64,000 bases of DNA from Streptomyces sp. CNQ-509 (GTDB taxonomy: Bacteria; Actinomycetota; Actinomycetes; Streptomycetales; Streptomycetaceae): contig NZ_CP011492.1 in assembly GCF_001011035.1 (NCBI RefSeq), forward strand, positions 7,185,447 through 7,249,446, read 5' to 3'. The notes below the pieces were generated by a model. It was not told where the DNA came from, did no database searches, and saw only the letters and a program-made list of their open reading frames with translations. The translations under genes were made by a program, and so were the position numbers. Numbering within the stretch: the first letter of the stretch is position 1; each line of letters starts with the position of its first letter. This document shows positions 16,197 to 24,015 of the stretch, piece after piece.

Positions 16197-17093
16197 TTAG
16201 AAGACGCTGACGCCGTAGGCGTTCAGGGCCTCGACGACCGGCTGGTAGAACGTCGTGCCGCCGGAGGAGCAGTTGCCGCTGCCGCCGGAGGTGAGGCCGA
16301 GGGCCGTGCTGCCGGCGAAGAGCGGGCCGCCGCTGTCGCCGGGCTCGGCGCAGACGTTCGTCTGGATCATGCCGTACACGACGTCGCCGCCGCCGTAGTT
16401 GACGGTGGCGTTCAGGCCCGTGACGGACCCGCCGTGCAGACCGGTGGTGCTGCCGCTACGCCGGACCGACTGGCCGACCGAGGGGTTGGCGGCGTTGGTG
16501 ATGTCCTGGTAACTCCCGTTCCACAGGTACACCCGGCCGTCGGCCGCTGCGGGGTTGGAGTGCCGGATGATGCCGTAGTCGTTCGTCGGGAAGCTGGTGC
16601 CGGACCTGGTGCCGATCGACCACGAACTGCCGATGTTGGTGCAGTGACCGGCGGTCAGGGCGAACTTGGTACCACTGCTGTTCTGGACGTTGAAGCCGAG
16701 CGAGCAGCGGGCGCCGCCGGTGGTGATGGCTTCGCCGCCGGCGATGTACTTGGTGAACTTGCCTTCGGTGCGGTTGATGTCGACGGCTCCGGCGTGCTCG
16801 CCGGCCGCCTCGGTGATCCGGGCCACCTCGGCCTTCGAGACGGTGCTGTCGACGGTGACCACGACGGTGTCGCTGGCGCGGTCGACGTACCAGGCGCTGC
16901 CCGCGACGTCCGCGTCGCCGACCGCCTGGTCGACGGCCCGGAGCTCTGCCGCGCTGAACGAGGGCGAGGCTTCCTGTGCGTTCGCACCCGCGGGCAGCGC
17001 GAGCGCTGCCACGGCGGCGAGGCCGGCGGTCGCGGTGAGGAACCGCAGTCTGCCGCGGGAAGCCCCGGTGGGGGTGGTGCGAGGGATCTTCAC
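16197..17093 (-). CDS. Secreted streptogrisin-type serine protease (S1E)
   Basis: A 298-aa preproprotease. The signal peptide (LTATAGLAAVAALALPAGANA) is followed by a short alpha-lytic-type propeptide to about residue 112, then mature enzyme from about ITTGGARCSLGFNV. The catalytic triad is visible in ALTAGHCTN (His), FPTNDYGIIRH (Asp) and EPGDSGGPLFAG (Ser), with cysteines placed as in Streptomyces griseus protease A/B. The GTG at 17093 follows GAGGAGACATCT. It is secreted and folds extracellularly. Its position between two phenazine transcription units, in reverse orientation, is unusual and not obviously functional. Confidence 0.93.
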   Translation of the reverse strand: MKIPRTTPTGASRGRLRFLTATAGLAAVAALALPAGANAQEASPSFSAAELRAVDQAVGDADVAGSAWYVDRASDTVVVTVDSTVSKAEVARITEAAGEHAGAVDINRTEGKFTKYIAGGEAITTGGARCSLGFNVQNSSGTKFALTAGHCTNIGSSWSIGTRSGTSFPTNDYGIIRHSNPAAADGRVYLWNGSYQDITNAANPSVGQSVRRSGSTTGLHGGSVTGLNATVNYGGGDVVYGMIQTNVCAEPGDSGGPLFAGSTALGLTSGGSGNCSSGGTTFYQPVVEALNAYGVSVF

Positions 17094-17875
17094 AGATGTC
17101 TCCTCTGGTCTGGGGGAAACCAGGGCCCGAAGTGACGGGCCCGTGAGACACACCGTCAGCGGCCCGGTTTTTGCCGTGCCCCTGACATGTCGTAGGGGAG
17201 TCTTGGGCACCCGGCGGCGAAGCGCAAGACCGCCCCGGGGGCGGTCCGCCCCGTGCGCCCCGCGGGCACGCCCACGCCCCACGCGTACGCCCCGCCGCGC
17301 CCGTCCGCCGCCCGCCCGCCCAAATGCCCGCGGGATCCGGCCCGCAGGCGGCCGCCCCAGCGGTTTTCGACCCGTACTCTATGAAGGCGCACATTCACGT
17401 CACGGCGCCCGCGCGACGTATTGAACATGCTGCCGGAATCAGAATGGCAAATCATTGCCACGCATCCGCGCAGAGGCGCTTGCGCGCATTGAAACGGCCC
17501 GGCGGGCGGATATGGTGCTGTAGTAGATCCGATCCGTACAAGGGACAAGGGGGGCTCGACCCGGTGGTGCGTGTTTCAGTCCGATCTTCCACCGTGGCCA
17601 CACCTCCGCTGCGGCACCTCCAGGTCCCGAGAAGCCGACCCGCGCGGTGGTTTGCCCGCGGCGCGCCAAGGCCGTCATGGAATTACGCCCGGACCCGCTG
17701 ACGCGCGGGTCCTGTTCACTGCACTAACCGGAATTCCATGGAAACCGCCGGTTCCGCAAGGGCCTCCGACGCCCGCGTCCCCGGCGGCTGTTCGACCGTA
17801 TTCGGGACGACGGAGTCCGCACGGTCCTTCACCCTCCCATCCGCCCTCCAGAGTAAAAGGGAAGCGAGAGCACGT
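17094..17875. other. Long intergenic region before phzB
   Basis: A 782-nt gap between the divergent protease gene and phzB. The left part (17094-17330) should hold the protease promoter; it includes small palindromes such as GGGCCC-N8-GGGCCC near 17124-17143. The middle is comparatively AT-rich and carries an inverted repeat and promoter listed separately. The right part (17530-17875) would be a long 5' leader of the phz operon. No convincing gene was seen. Confidence 0.6.
17445..17516 (+). promoter_or_regulatory. Putative operator and promoter of the phzBCDEFG operon
   Basis: TGGCAAATCATTGCCA (17445-17460) is a perfect inverted repeat with 6-bp arms and a 4-bp centre. It is followed 28 nt later by TTGAAA (17489-17494) and, after 16 nt, TATGGT (17511-17516), a plausible vegetative promoter. 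Transcription would start near 17523, leaving about 350 nt of leader before phzB. Confidence 0.45.
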
Positions 17876-18337
17876 ATGTCCACAGATAAAGAGGTACGTG
17901 ACCACAACCGTGCCATCGTCGAGAAGTACATGCACTGCCGCGGCCAGGACCGGCTGGAGCGGCACCTGCTGTTCACCGAGGACGGCACCGGCGGCCTGTG
18001 GACCACGGAAACCGGCGAGCCCATCGTCATCAGCGGCCGGGACACCCTCGGCGAGCACGCCGTCTGGTCGCTGAAGTGCTTCCCCGACTGGGCCTGGATC
18101 AACATCGAGATATTCGACACCCAGGACCCCAACCGCTTCTGGGTGGAGTGCGACGGCGAAGGCAAGATCCTCTTCCCCGGTTACGAGCCCGGCCACTACC
18201 GCAACCACTTCCTGCACTCCTTCCTCTTCGAGGACGGCAAGATCAAGCAGCAGCGCGAGTTCATGAACCCCTGCCAGCAGTTCCGCGCCCTGGGCATCGA
18301 AGTGCCCTCGGTACGCCGCGAAGGCATCCCGACCTGA
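17876..18337 (+). CDS. phzB: PhzB, phenazine ring-forming protein (second paralogue)
   Basis: A 153-aa PhzA/B family protein. Conserved segments are EHAVWSLKCFPDWAWINIEIF, FWVECDGEGKILFPGYEPGHY, NHFLHSF and REFMNPCQQFRALGIEVP; it ends in the canonical REGIPT. His61 and Glu128 correspond by pattern to the catalytic pair of Burkholderia PhzA/B. It condenses two 6-amino-5-oxocyclohex-2-ene-1-carboxylates into the tricycle. The ATG at 17876 follows AAAGGGAAGCGAGAG. It is the first gene of the run phzBCDEFG. Confidence 0.95.
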   Translation: MSTDKEVRDHNRAIVEKYMHCRGQDRLERHLLFTEDGTGGLWTTETGEPIVISGRDTLGEHAVWSLKCFPDWAWINIEIFDTQDPNRFWVECDGEGKILFPGYEPGHYRNHFLHSFLFEDGKIKQQREFMNPCQQFRALGIEVPSVRREGIPT

Positions 18338-18393
18338 CCGCTGCCGGCCCACCACCCGCGAACCTCGACATGCACACCCGGCAGGGGGAGACC

Positions 18394-19563
18394 GTGCCAA
18401 CCTCAGTCCAGGACTTCCACGCACGACCCGCGCTCCAGCAACCCGTGTGGGAGGACACCGGCCAGGTGCGACGGGTACGCGAGGCCCTCGACGCCGCGCC
18501 GCCGCTCGTCACCGACGACGGCGCGGCGCGGCTGCGGCGCTTACTCGCCGACGTCGCCGAGGGACGCGCCGACCTCATCCAGGCCGGCGACTGCGCGGAG
18601 GACCCCGCGGAGTCCACCCCGTACCACGTGCGGCGCAAGAGGGACCTTCTCGACGCGCTCGCCGGCACCGCGGCCGGGATCACCGGCCGTCCCGCCCTGC
18701 GCGTCGGCCGCATGGCCGGGCAGTTCGCCAAACCCCGCTCCAAGCCCGTCGAGCAGATCGGCGACACCACCCTGCCCGTCTACCGCGGGCACATGGTCAA
18801 CGCCCCCGAGCCGGACGCCCAGGCGCGCCGCCCCGACCCGTGGCGCATCCTCACCTGCTTCCGTGCCGCCCAGGCCGTCGTCCGCGAACTCGACAGCGTC
18901 AACGCCGGCCGCCCGGACGCGGAACAGGTGTGGATCAGCCACGAGGCGCTGCTCCTCGACTACGAGACGCCGATGCTGCGGCGCACCGCCACCGGCGCGA
19001 GCTACCTCGCCTCCGCGCACCTGCCGTGGGTCGGCGAGCGCACCCGCCGGCCCGACGGCGCCCACGTCGGGCTGCTGGCCGGTGTCGTCAACCCCGTGGC
19101 GTGCAAGGTCGGTTCCGGCACCACCGCCGAGGACGTCACCGAACTCGCCGCCCGCCTCGACCCCGACCGCAGCCCCGGGCGCCTCGTGCTCATCGCCCGC
19201 ATGGGCGCCGGCTTCGTCAGCAGCCGGCTGCCCGCCCTCGTCCATGCCGTGCGGGCCGCCGGCCACCCCGCCGTGTGGATCTGCGACCCCATGCACGGCA
19301 ACACCATCACGGGACCCGACGGGCTGAAGACCCGTCTCATGGGCGCCATGCTCGCGGAGATCCACGGGTTCTGCGACGTCGTCGGCGCCGCCGGCGGCAT
19401 CAACGGCGGACTCCACCTGGAGACCACCCCGGACCCGGTCACCGAGTGCGCCACCGACGTGGCCGCCATCGGGTCCGCCGGCCGGCGCACCACCTTCTGC
19501 GACCCCCGGCTCAACCCCGGCCAGGCCCACCGGCTCGTCGCCGCGTGGGCCGAGGCCCGCTGA
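18394..19563 (+). CDS. phzC: PhzC, class II (plant-type) DAHP synthase
   Basis: A 389-aa type II 3-deoxy-D-arabino-heptulosonate 7-phosphate synthase, which raises flux into the shikimate pathway for phenazine synthesis. Motifs: QAGDCAEDPAES, RVGRMAGQFAKPRSKP, YRGHMVNAPEPDAQARRPDP, GLLAGVVNPVACKVGSGT and VWICDPMHGNT. It is short like other PhzC and lacks the long N-terminal extension of allosteric type II enzymes. The GTG at 18394 is preferred (CAGGGGGAGACC ahead) over ATG 18370. Codon 50 is TTA (18541-18543), a rare leucine codon that needs the bldA tRNA in Streptomyces. Confidence 0.95.
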   Translation: MPTSVQDFHARPALQQPVWEDTGQVRRVREALDAAPPLVTDDGAARLRRLLADVAEGRADLIQAGDCAEDPAESTPYHVRRKRDLLDALAGTAAGITGRPALRVGRMAGQFAKPRSKPVEQIGDTTLPVYRGHMVNAPEPDAQARRPDPWRILTCFRAAQAVVRELDSVNAGRPDAEQVWISHEALLLDYETPMLRRTATGASYLASAHLPWVGERTRRPDGAHVGLLAGVVNPVACKVGSGTTAEDVTELAARLDPDRSPGRLVLIARMGAGFVSSRLPALVHAVRAAGHPAVWICDPMHGNTITGPDGLKTRLMGAMLAEIHGFCDVVGAAGGINGGLHLETTPDPVTECATDVAAIGSAGRRTTFCDPRLNPGQAHRLVAAWAEAR

Positions 19564-19655
19564 CAGCCACACCGGGCACCGGGCCCTCCCGGCCCCGGCG
19601 GCGCGGCCCCGCCCCTCAGCCCGCGCACCCACCGCACCCCGAAAGGAGCCCCACC

Positions 19656-20279
19656 ATGGTCGGCATACCTGCCATCGACCCGTACGAGCTGCCGACGGCA
19701 GAGACCCTGCCGGCCAACCTCGCGGCGTGGACCCCCGACCCCGCCCGCGCGGTGCTCGTCGTCCACGACATGCAGCGGTTCTTCCTGCGCCCCTTCCCCG
19801 AGCCGGTCCGCGGCCAGCTCGTCCACAACGCGGCGCTGCTCCGCAAGCGCGCCGCCGGACTCGGCGTCCCCGTCGCCTACTCCGCGCAGCCCGGCGGCAT
19901 GACCCCGGAAGAGCGCGGCCTGCTCGTCGACTTCTGGGGCCCCGGCATGCGCACCGCACCCGAGGACCGCGAAGTCGTCCCCGAACTCGCCCCCGCCGAC
20001 GGCGACTGGCTGCTCACCAAGTGGCGCTACAGCGCCTTCCACAAGTCCGGCCTGCTCGACAGGCTGCGCGCCGAGGGCCGGGACCAGCTCGTGCTCTGCG
20101 GCGTCTACGCCCACGTCGGCGTACTCGCCACCGCCATCGACGCGTTCACCCACGACATCCAGGTGTTCCTCGCCGCCGACGCCGTCGCCGACTTCTCCGC
20201 CGACCGGCACCGCATGACCCTCGAATACGTGGCCCAGCGCTGCGGCATGGTCGTCCCGAGCGCGGAGATCTTCGCATGA
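19656..20279 (+). CDS. phzD: PhzD, isochorismatase-type hydrolase
   Basis: A 207-aa protein, the same length as Pseudomonas PhzD. It hydrolyses 2-amino-2-deoxyisochorismate to trans-2,3-dihydro-3-hydroxyanthranilate. The catalytic Asp38 (VVHDMQRFF) and Lys122 (LLTKWRYSAF) are at the numbering known for PhzD, and the LCGVYAHVGVLATAIDAF segment gives the cis-peptide/VYAH loop that replaces the nucleophilic Cys of nicotinamidases. The ATG at 19656 follows GAAAGGAG. It overlaps phzE by four bases (ATGA). Confidence 0.97.
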   Translation: MVGIPAIDPYELPTAETLPANLAAWTPDPARAVLVVHDMQRFFLRPFPEPVRGQLVHNAALLRKRAAGLGVPVAYSAQPGGMTPEERGLLVDFWGPGMRTAPEDREVVPELAPADGDWLLTKWRYSAFHKSGLLDRLRAEGRDQLVLCGVYAHVGVLATAIDAFTHDIQVFLAADAVADFSADRHRMTLEYVAQRCGMVVPSAEIFA

Positions 20280-22291
20280 CCACCGCCCCCGGTTCCCGCC
20301 GGTCCGCCGCCGCCGGCGCCGCGCTGCTCGACCGGCTGCTGGCCGGGCCCCTCCCGCCCGCGTACGCCCTCCTGCACCGCCCGGAGAGCGGCACCCCGGG
20401 AACCGTCGACGTCCTCCTCGGCGACGTCACCCACCCCGCCACCCTCGCCGGCCTCCCGCTGCCCGACCAGGGCGCGGAACCGCCGGCCGCGACCGCCCAC
20501 CGCACGCTCCTCGTCGTGCCCTACCGGCAGCTCACCGAACGCGGCTTCGCCGCCCCCGACGACGGCGCCCCGCTCATCGCCATGAACGTCACCGAGCAGG
20601 CCGCGGTGCCGCTCGACGACACCCTCGCGCGGCTCCCCGACACCCCCGCCGCGCTCACCGGCCACCGCTTCGACCTCTCCGACGAGGAGTACGCCGACGT
20701 CGTACGGCGCGTCGTGACCGGCGAGATCGGCACCGGCGAAGGCGCCAACTTCGTCATCAAGCGCACCCTCCTCGCCGACGTCGGCGACGACCCCGCGCGC
20801 GCCGCGCTCACCGTCTTCCGGCGGCTCATCGCCCTGGAGCCCAGCGCCTACTGGACGTTCGCCATCCACGCCGACGGCCGCACCTTCGTCGGCGCCACCC
20901 CCGAACGGCACCTCTCCGTCCACGAGGGCCGCGCCGTGATGAACCCCATCAGCGGCACCTACCGCTACCCCGCCGGCGGCCCCACCCTCGACGGCCTCAC
21001 CGCCTTCCTGCGCGACCGCAAGGAGACCGACGAGCTGTACATGGTGCTCGACGAGGAACTGAAGATGATGTCCCGCATCTGCCCCGCGGGCGGCCGGGTC
21101 ACCGGGCCCGCGCTGAAGGAGATGGCGCGGCTCGCCCACACCGAGTACTTCATCGAGGGCCACACCACCCGCGACATCCGCGACGTGCTGCGCGAAACGC
21201 TCTTCGCGCCGACCGTCACCGGCAGCCCTCTCGAGAGCGCCGCGCGTGTCATCGCCCGCCACGAACCCCACGGCCGCGGCTACTACAGCGGCATCGCCGC
21301 GCTCGTCAGCGACGAGCCCACCGGCAGCCGCAACCTCGACTCGGCCATCCTCATCCGCACCGCCGACATCGCCGACGACGGGCGGCTCGCGCTCTCCGTC
21401 GGCGCCACCCTCGTACGCCACTCGTCCCCGGAGGGCGAGGCGGCGGAGACCCGCGCCAAGGCCGCCGCGCTGCTCGACGCCCTAGGCGCGGACGGCACCG
21501 CGGACACCGCCGCAGACCCGGCCCGTACCCCGGCGACCGCCGCGGCCGACGCGGCACCGGCCGCGGAGCCCGGGGCCGCCGGCACCGCGCCCCGCCCCCC
21601 GGGCTTCGCCGACCACCCCGCCGTCCGCGACGTGCTGCGCGGCCGCAACACCGGCATCGCCGACTTCTGGCTCGCCGCCACCGCCGCCCGACCGCTGACC
21701 GTACCCGCGCTGGAAGGCATGAAGGTCCTCGTCGTCGACGCCGAGGACACCTTCACCGCCATGATGGTCCAGCAGCTCGAAGCCCTCGGCCCCACCGCCG
21801 AGGTACGCCGCTTCGACGAGCCCTACGCCGTCGACGGCTTCGACCTCGTCGTCATGGGCCCGGGACCCGGCGACCCCCGCGCCACCGCCGACCCGAAGAT
21901 CGCCGCACTCGACACCGCCGTCGCGGGACTGCTCCGCGACCGCACCCCGTTCCTCGCCGTCTGCCTCAGCCACCAGGTGCTCAGCCTCCGCCTCGGGCTC
22001 GACCTCGTCCGCCGCGACCGCCCCAACCAGGGCGTCCAGCGCGCCATCGACCTCTTCGGCCGCCGCGAACACGTCGGCTACTACAACACCTTCGCCGCCG
22101 TCAGCCCCGCGGACGCACTCGACGTCCCCGGCGTCGGCCGCGTCCGCGTCAGCCGCGACCCGGCCACCGGCCAGATCGACGCGCTGCGCGGCCCGCACTT
22201 CGCGTCCTACCAGTTCCACGCCGAATCCGTCCTCACCGTCGAAGGACCCCGGCTCATCGGCGACGCCCTGCTCGGGGCGATCGGCCGGTGA
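20276..22291 (+). CDS. phzE: PhzE, 2-amino-2-deoxyisochorismate synthase
   Basis: A 671-aa fusion: an anthranilate-synthase-like chorismate domain (about 1-430; e.g. ATPERHLSVHEGRAVMNPISGTYRYP is its core, then KETDELYMVLDEELKMM and GYYSGIAALV) and a C-terminal class I glutamine amidotransferase (about 480-671) with nucleophile Cys in FLAVCLSHQVLSL and His-Glu in YQFHAESVLT. It converts chorismate plus glutamine to ADIC. An Ala/Pro/Asp-rich linker (about 402-450) makes it longer than the Pseudomonas enzyme (627 aa). Start ATG overlaps the phzD stop. Confidence 0.97.
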   Translation: MTTAPGSRRSAAAGAALLDRLLAGPLPPAYALLHRPESGTPGTVDVLLGDVTHPATLAGLPLPDQGAEPPAATAHRTLLVVPYRQLTERGFAAPDDGAPLIAMNVTEQAAVPLDDTLARLPDTPAALTGHRFDLSDEEYADVVRRVVTGEIGTGEGANFVIKRTLLADVGDDPARAALTVFRRLIALEPSAYWTFAIHADGRTFVGATPERHLSVHEGRAVMNPISGTYRYPAGGPTLDGLTAFLRDRKETDELYMVLDEELKMMSRICPAGGRVTGPALKEMARLAHTEYFIEGHTTRDIRDVLRETLFAPTVTGSPLESAARVIARHEPHGRGYYSGIAALVSDEPTGSRNLDSAILIRTADIADDGRLALSVGATLVRHSSPEGEAAETRAKAAALLDALGADGTADTAADPARTPATAAADAAPAAEPGAAGTAPRPPGFADHPAVRDVLRGRNTGIADFWLAATAARPLTVPALEGMKVLVVDAEDTFTAMMVQQLEALGPTAEVRRFDEPYAVDGFDLVVMGPGPGDPRATADPKIAALDTAVAGLLRDRTPFLAVCLSHQVLSLRLGLDLVRRDRPNQGVQRAIDLFGRREHVGYYNTFAAVSPADALDVPGVGRVRVSRDPATGQIDALRGPHFASYQFHAESVLTVEGPRLIGDALLGAIGR

Positions 22292-22368
22292 GCCACCCGG
22301 TGCCCACCACCTGAACCCCGCCACCCGGGGCCACCCACGAACCCGTATCCGCCCGTCAGGAGCCGTAC

Positions 22369-23208
22369 ATGCCCGAACTCGACTACATGCTGGTGGACGC
22401 CTTCTCCCGCAAGCCGCTGAGCGGCAACCCCGTCGCCGTGTTCCTCGACGCCAGGGAACTGACACCCGACCTGATGCAGCGCATCGCCCGGGAGATGAAC
22501 CTCTCCGAGACCACCTTCGTGCTCCCGCCCGGCGAAGGCGGCGACGCCCGCATCCGCATCTTCACCCCGGTCAACGAGCTGCCCTTCGCGGGACACCCCC
22601 TGCTCGGCACCGCCGTCGCCCTCGGCGAGACCCGCAAGCAGGACGAACTGCAGCTCGAAACCGCGATGGGCGTCATCCCCGTCCACCTCACCGACGACGA
22701 CGGCGCCGTCAAGGTCAGCATGCGCCAGCCCCACCCCGTGTGGGAGCCCTACGCGGAAGCCGACGAACTCCTCGCCGCCCTCGGCGCCGACACCTCCGTC
22801 GCCCCCGTCGAGGTCTACCGCAACGGCCCCCGGCACGTCTTCGTCGGCCTCGAAAGCGTCCCCGCGCTCTCCGCACTGCGGCCCGACCACCGCGCCCTGT
22901 CCGAGTTCCCCGACATGGCCGCCAACTGCTTCGCGGGACAGGGCCGGCAGTGGCGCGCCCGGATGTTCTCACCCGCGTACGGCGTCGTCGAGGACGCCGC
23001 CACCGGCTCGGCCGCGGGTCCGCTCGCCATCCACCTCGCCCGGCACGGCCTCGCCGCGTACGGGGAACAGGTCGAGATACTCCAAGGCGTCGAGATGGGC
23101 CGCCCCTCCCTGATGCTCGCCACCGCGGAAGGCGACGGCGACCGGATCCACGCCGTGCACGTCGGCGGCAACGGCGTCACCGTAGGACGCGGCACCCTCT
23201 TCCTCTAG
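22369..23208 (+). CDS. phzF: PhzF, DHHA isomerase
   Basis: A 279-aa member of the diaminopimelate-epimerase-fold PhzF family. It isomerises trans-2,3-dihydro-3-hydroxyanthranilate to the aminoketone that dimerises. The catalytic glutamate is in NLSETTFVLPP (Glu47 here, Glu45 in Pseudomonas), the second active-site segment is NELPFAGHPLLGTAVAL, and the C-terminal active site is EDAATGSAAGPLAIHL. It is 77 nt after phzE and preceded by TCAGGAGCCGTAC. Confidence 0.96.
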   Translation: MPELDYMLVDAFSRKPLSGNPVAVFLDARELTPDLMQRIAREMNLSETTFVLPPGEGGDARIRIFTPVNELPFAGHPLLGTAVALGETRKQDELQLETAMGVIPVHLTDDDGAVKVSMRQPHPVWEPYAEADELLAALGADTSVAPVEVYRNGPRHVFVGLESVPALSALRPDHRALSEFPDMAANCFAGQGRQWRARMFSPAYGVVEDAATGSAAGPLAIHLARHGLAAYGEQVEILQGVEMGRPSLMLATAEGDGDRIHAVHVGGNGVTVGRGTLFL

Positions 23209-23250
23209 ACCCCGCACGCCCGGCGGGCGGCCACCGCAGAAAGGCACCAC

Positions 23251-23889
23251 ATGCACACCAGCAAGTTCGAAAGCCTCACCGTCGAGAACGACGCGGACTT
23301 CCCCGAGTACGACGATCCGCCCGCCGACCCCGTGGGCCTCGTCCAGCGCTGGCTCGACCGCGCCGTCGAACTGCAGGTCCGCGAACCCAAAGCGCTCGCG
23401 CTGGCCACCGCCGACAAGCGCGGCCGGCCCTCCTCGCGCATCGTCCTCGTCAGCGCGATCGACGACCGCGGCGTGCTCTTCACCAGCCACGCCACCAGCC
23501 GCAAGGGCCGCGAGATCGAAGAGAACAACTGGGCCGCGGGGCTTCTCTACTGGCGCGAGACCGGCCAGCAGATCAAACTCTCCGGGCCCGTCGAGCCCGT
23601 CTCCCTCGCCGAGTCCGACAGCCTCTGGCAGGCCCGGGCCGTCCCGCTGCACGCCATGTCGGCGGCCTCCCGGCAGAGCGAACCGCTGGCCGACCCGGCG
23701 GCGCTGCGCGCGGAAGCCGCCCGCCTCGGCGCCGACGGCAAGGCCCTCGACCGCCCCGAGCGCTTCTACGGCTACCGGCTGCAGCCCCACGACATCGAGT
23801 TCTGGGCCCACCGCCCGGACCGGCTCCACCTGCGGCTGCGCTACGACCGCGACGGCGACGGCTGGACCTCCGTCCGCCTCCAGCCGTAG
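23251..23889 (+). CDS. phzG: PhzG, FMN-dependent phenazine oxidase
   Basis: A 212-aa pyridoxamine-phosphate-oxidase-fold flavoprotein. Motifs: KALALATADKRGRPSSRIVLVSAIDDRG and SHATSRKGREIEENNWAAGLLYW at the FMN site, SQ-type region AMSAASRQSEPLADP, and the C-terminal EFWAHRPDRLHLRLRYDRDGDGW with the Trp/Arg pattern of PNPOx enzymes. PhzG aromatises the hexahydrophenazine intermediates to phenazine-1-carboxylic acid or the 1,6-dicarboxylic acid. It is the last gene of the run and is followed by a double hairpin. Confidence 0.95.
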   Translation: MHTSKFESLTVENDADFPEYDDPPADPVGLVQRWLDRAVELQVREPKALALATADKRGRPSSRIVLVSAIDDRGVLFTSHATSRKGREIEENNWAAGLLYWRETGQQIKLSGPVEPVSLAESDSLWQARAVPLHAMSAASRQSEPLADPAALRAEAARLGADGKALDRPERFYGYRLQPHDIEFWAHRPDRLHLRLRYDRDGDGWTSVRLQP

Positions 23890-23893
23890 CCGC

Positions 23894-23985
23894 GCGCGGC
23901 GCCCGCGGGCGCCGCGCCCGTACCACGGCGAACGGCGCGGGCGGCCGGCGCCCCGGATCCCTCCGGGCCGCCGGCCGCCCGCGCC
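23894..23985. terminator. Double-hairpin bidirectional terminator at end of phz operon
   Basis: Two nested structures. The first is a perfect 24-bp palindrome at 23894-23917 (half GCGCGGCGCCCG). The second is a perfect 17-bp stem, arms 23934-23950 and 23969-23985, whose loop itself contains CCCGGA/TCCGGG. They lie between phzG and the convergent methyltransferase gene and should stop transcription from both sides. Confidence 0.8.
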
Positions 23986-24015
23986 GCATGTCGCGCGCCC
24001 CGGCCGCCGGGTCTC

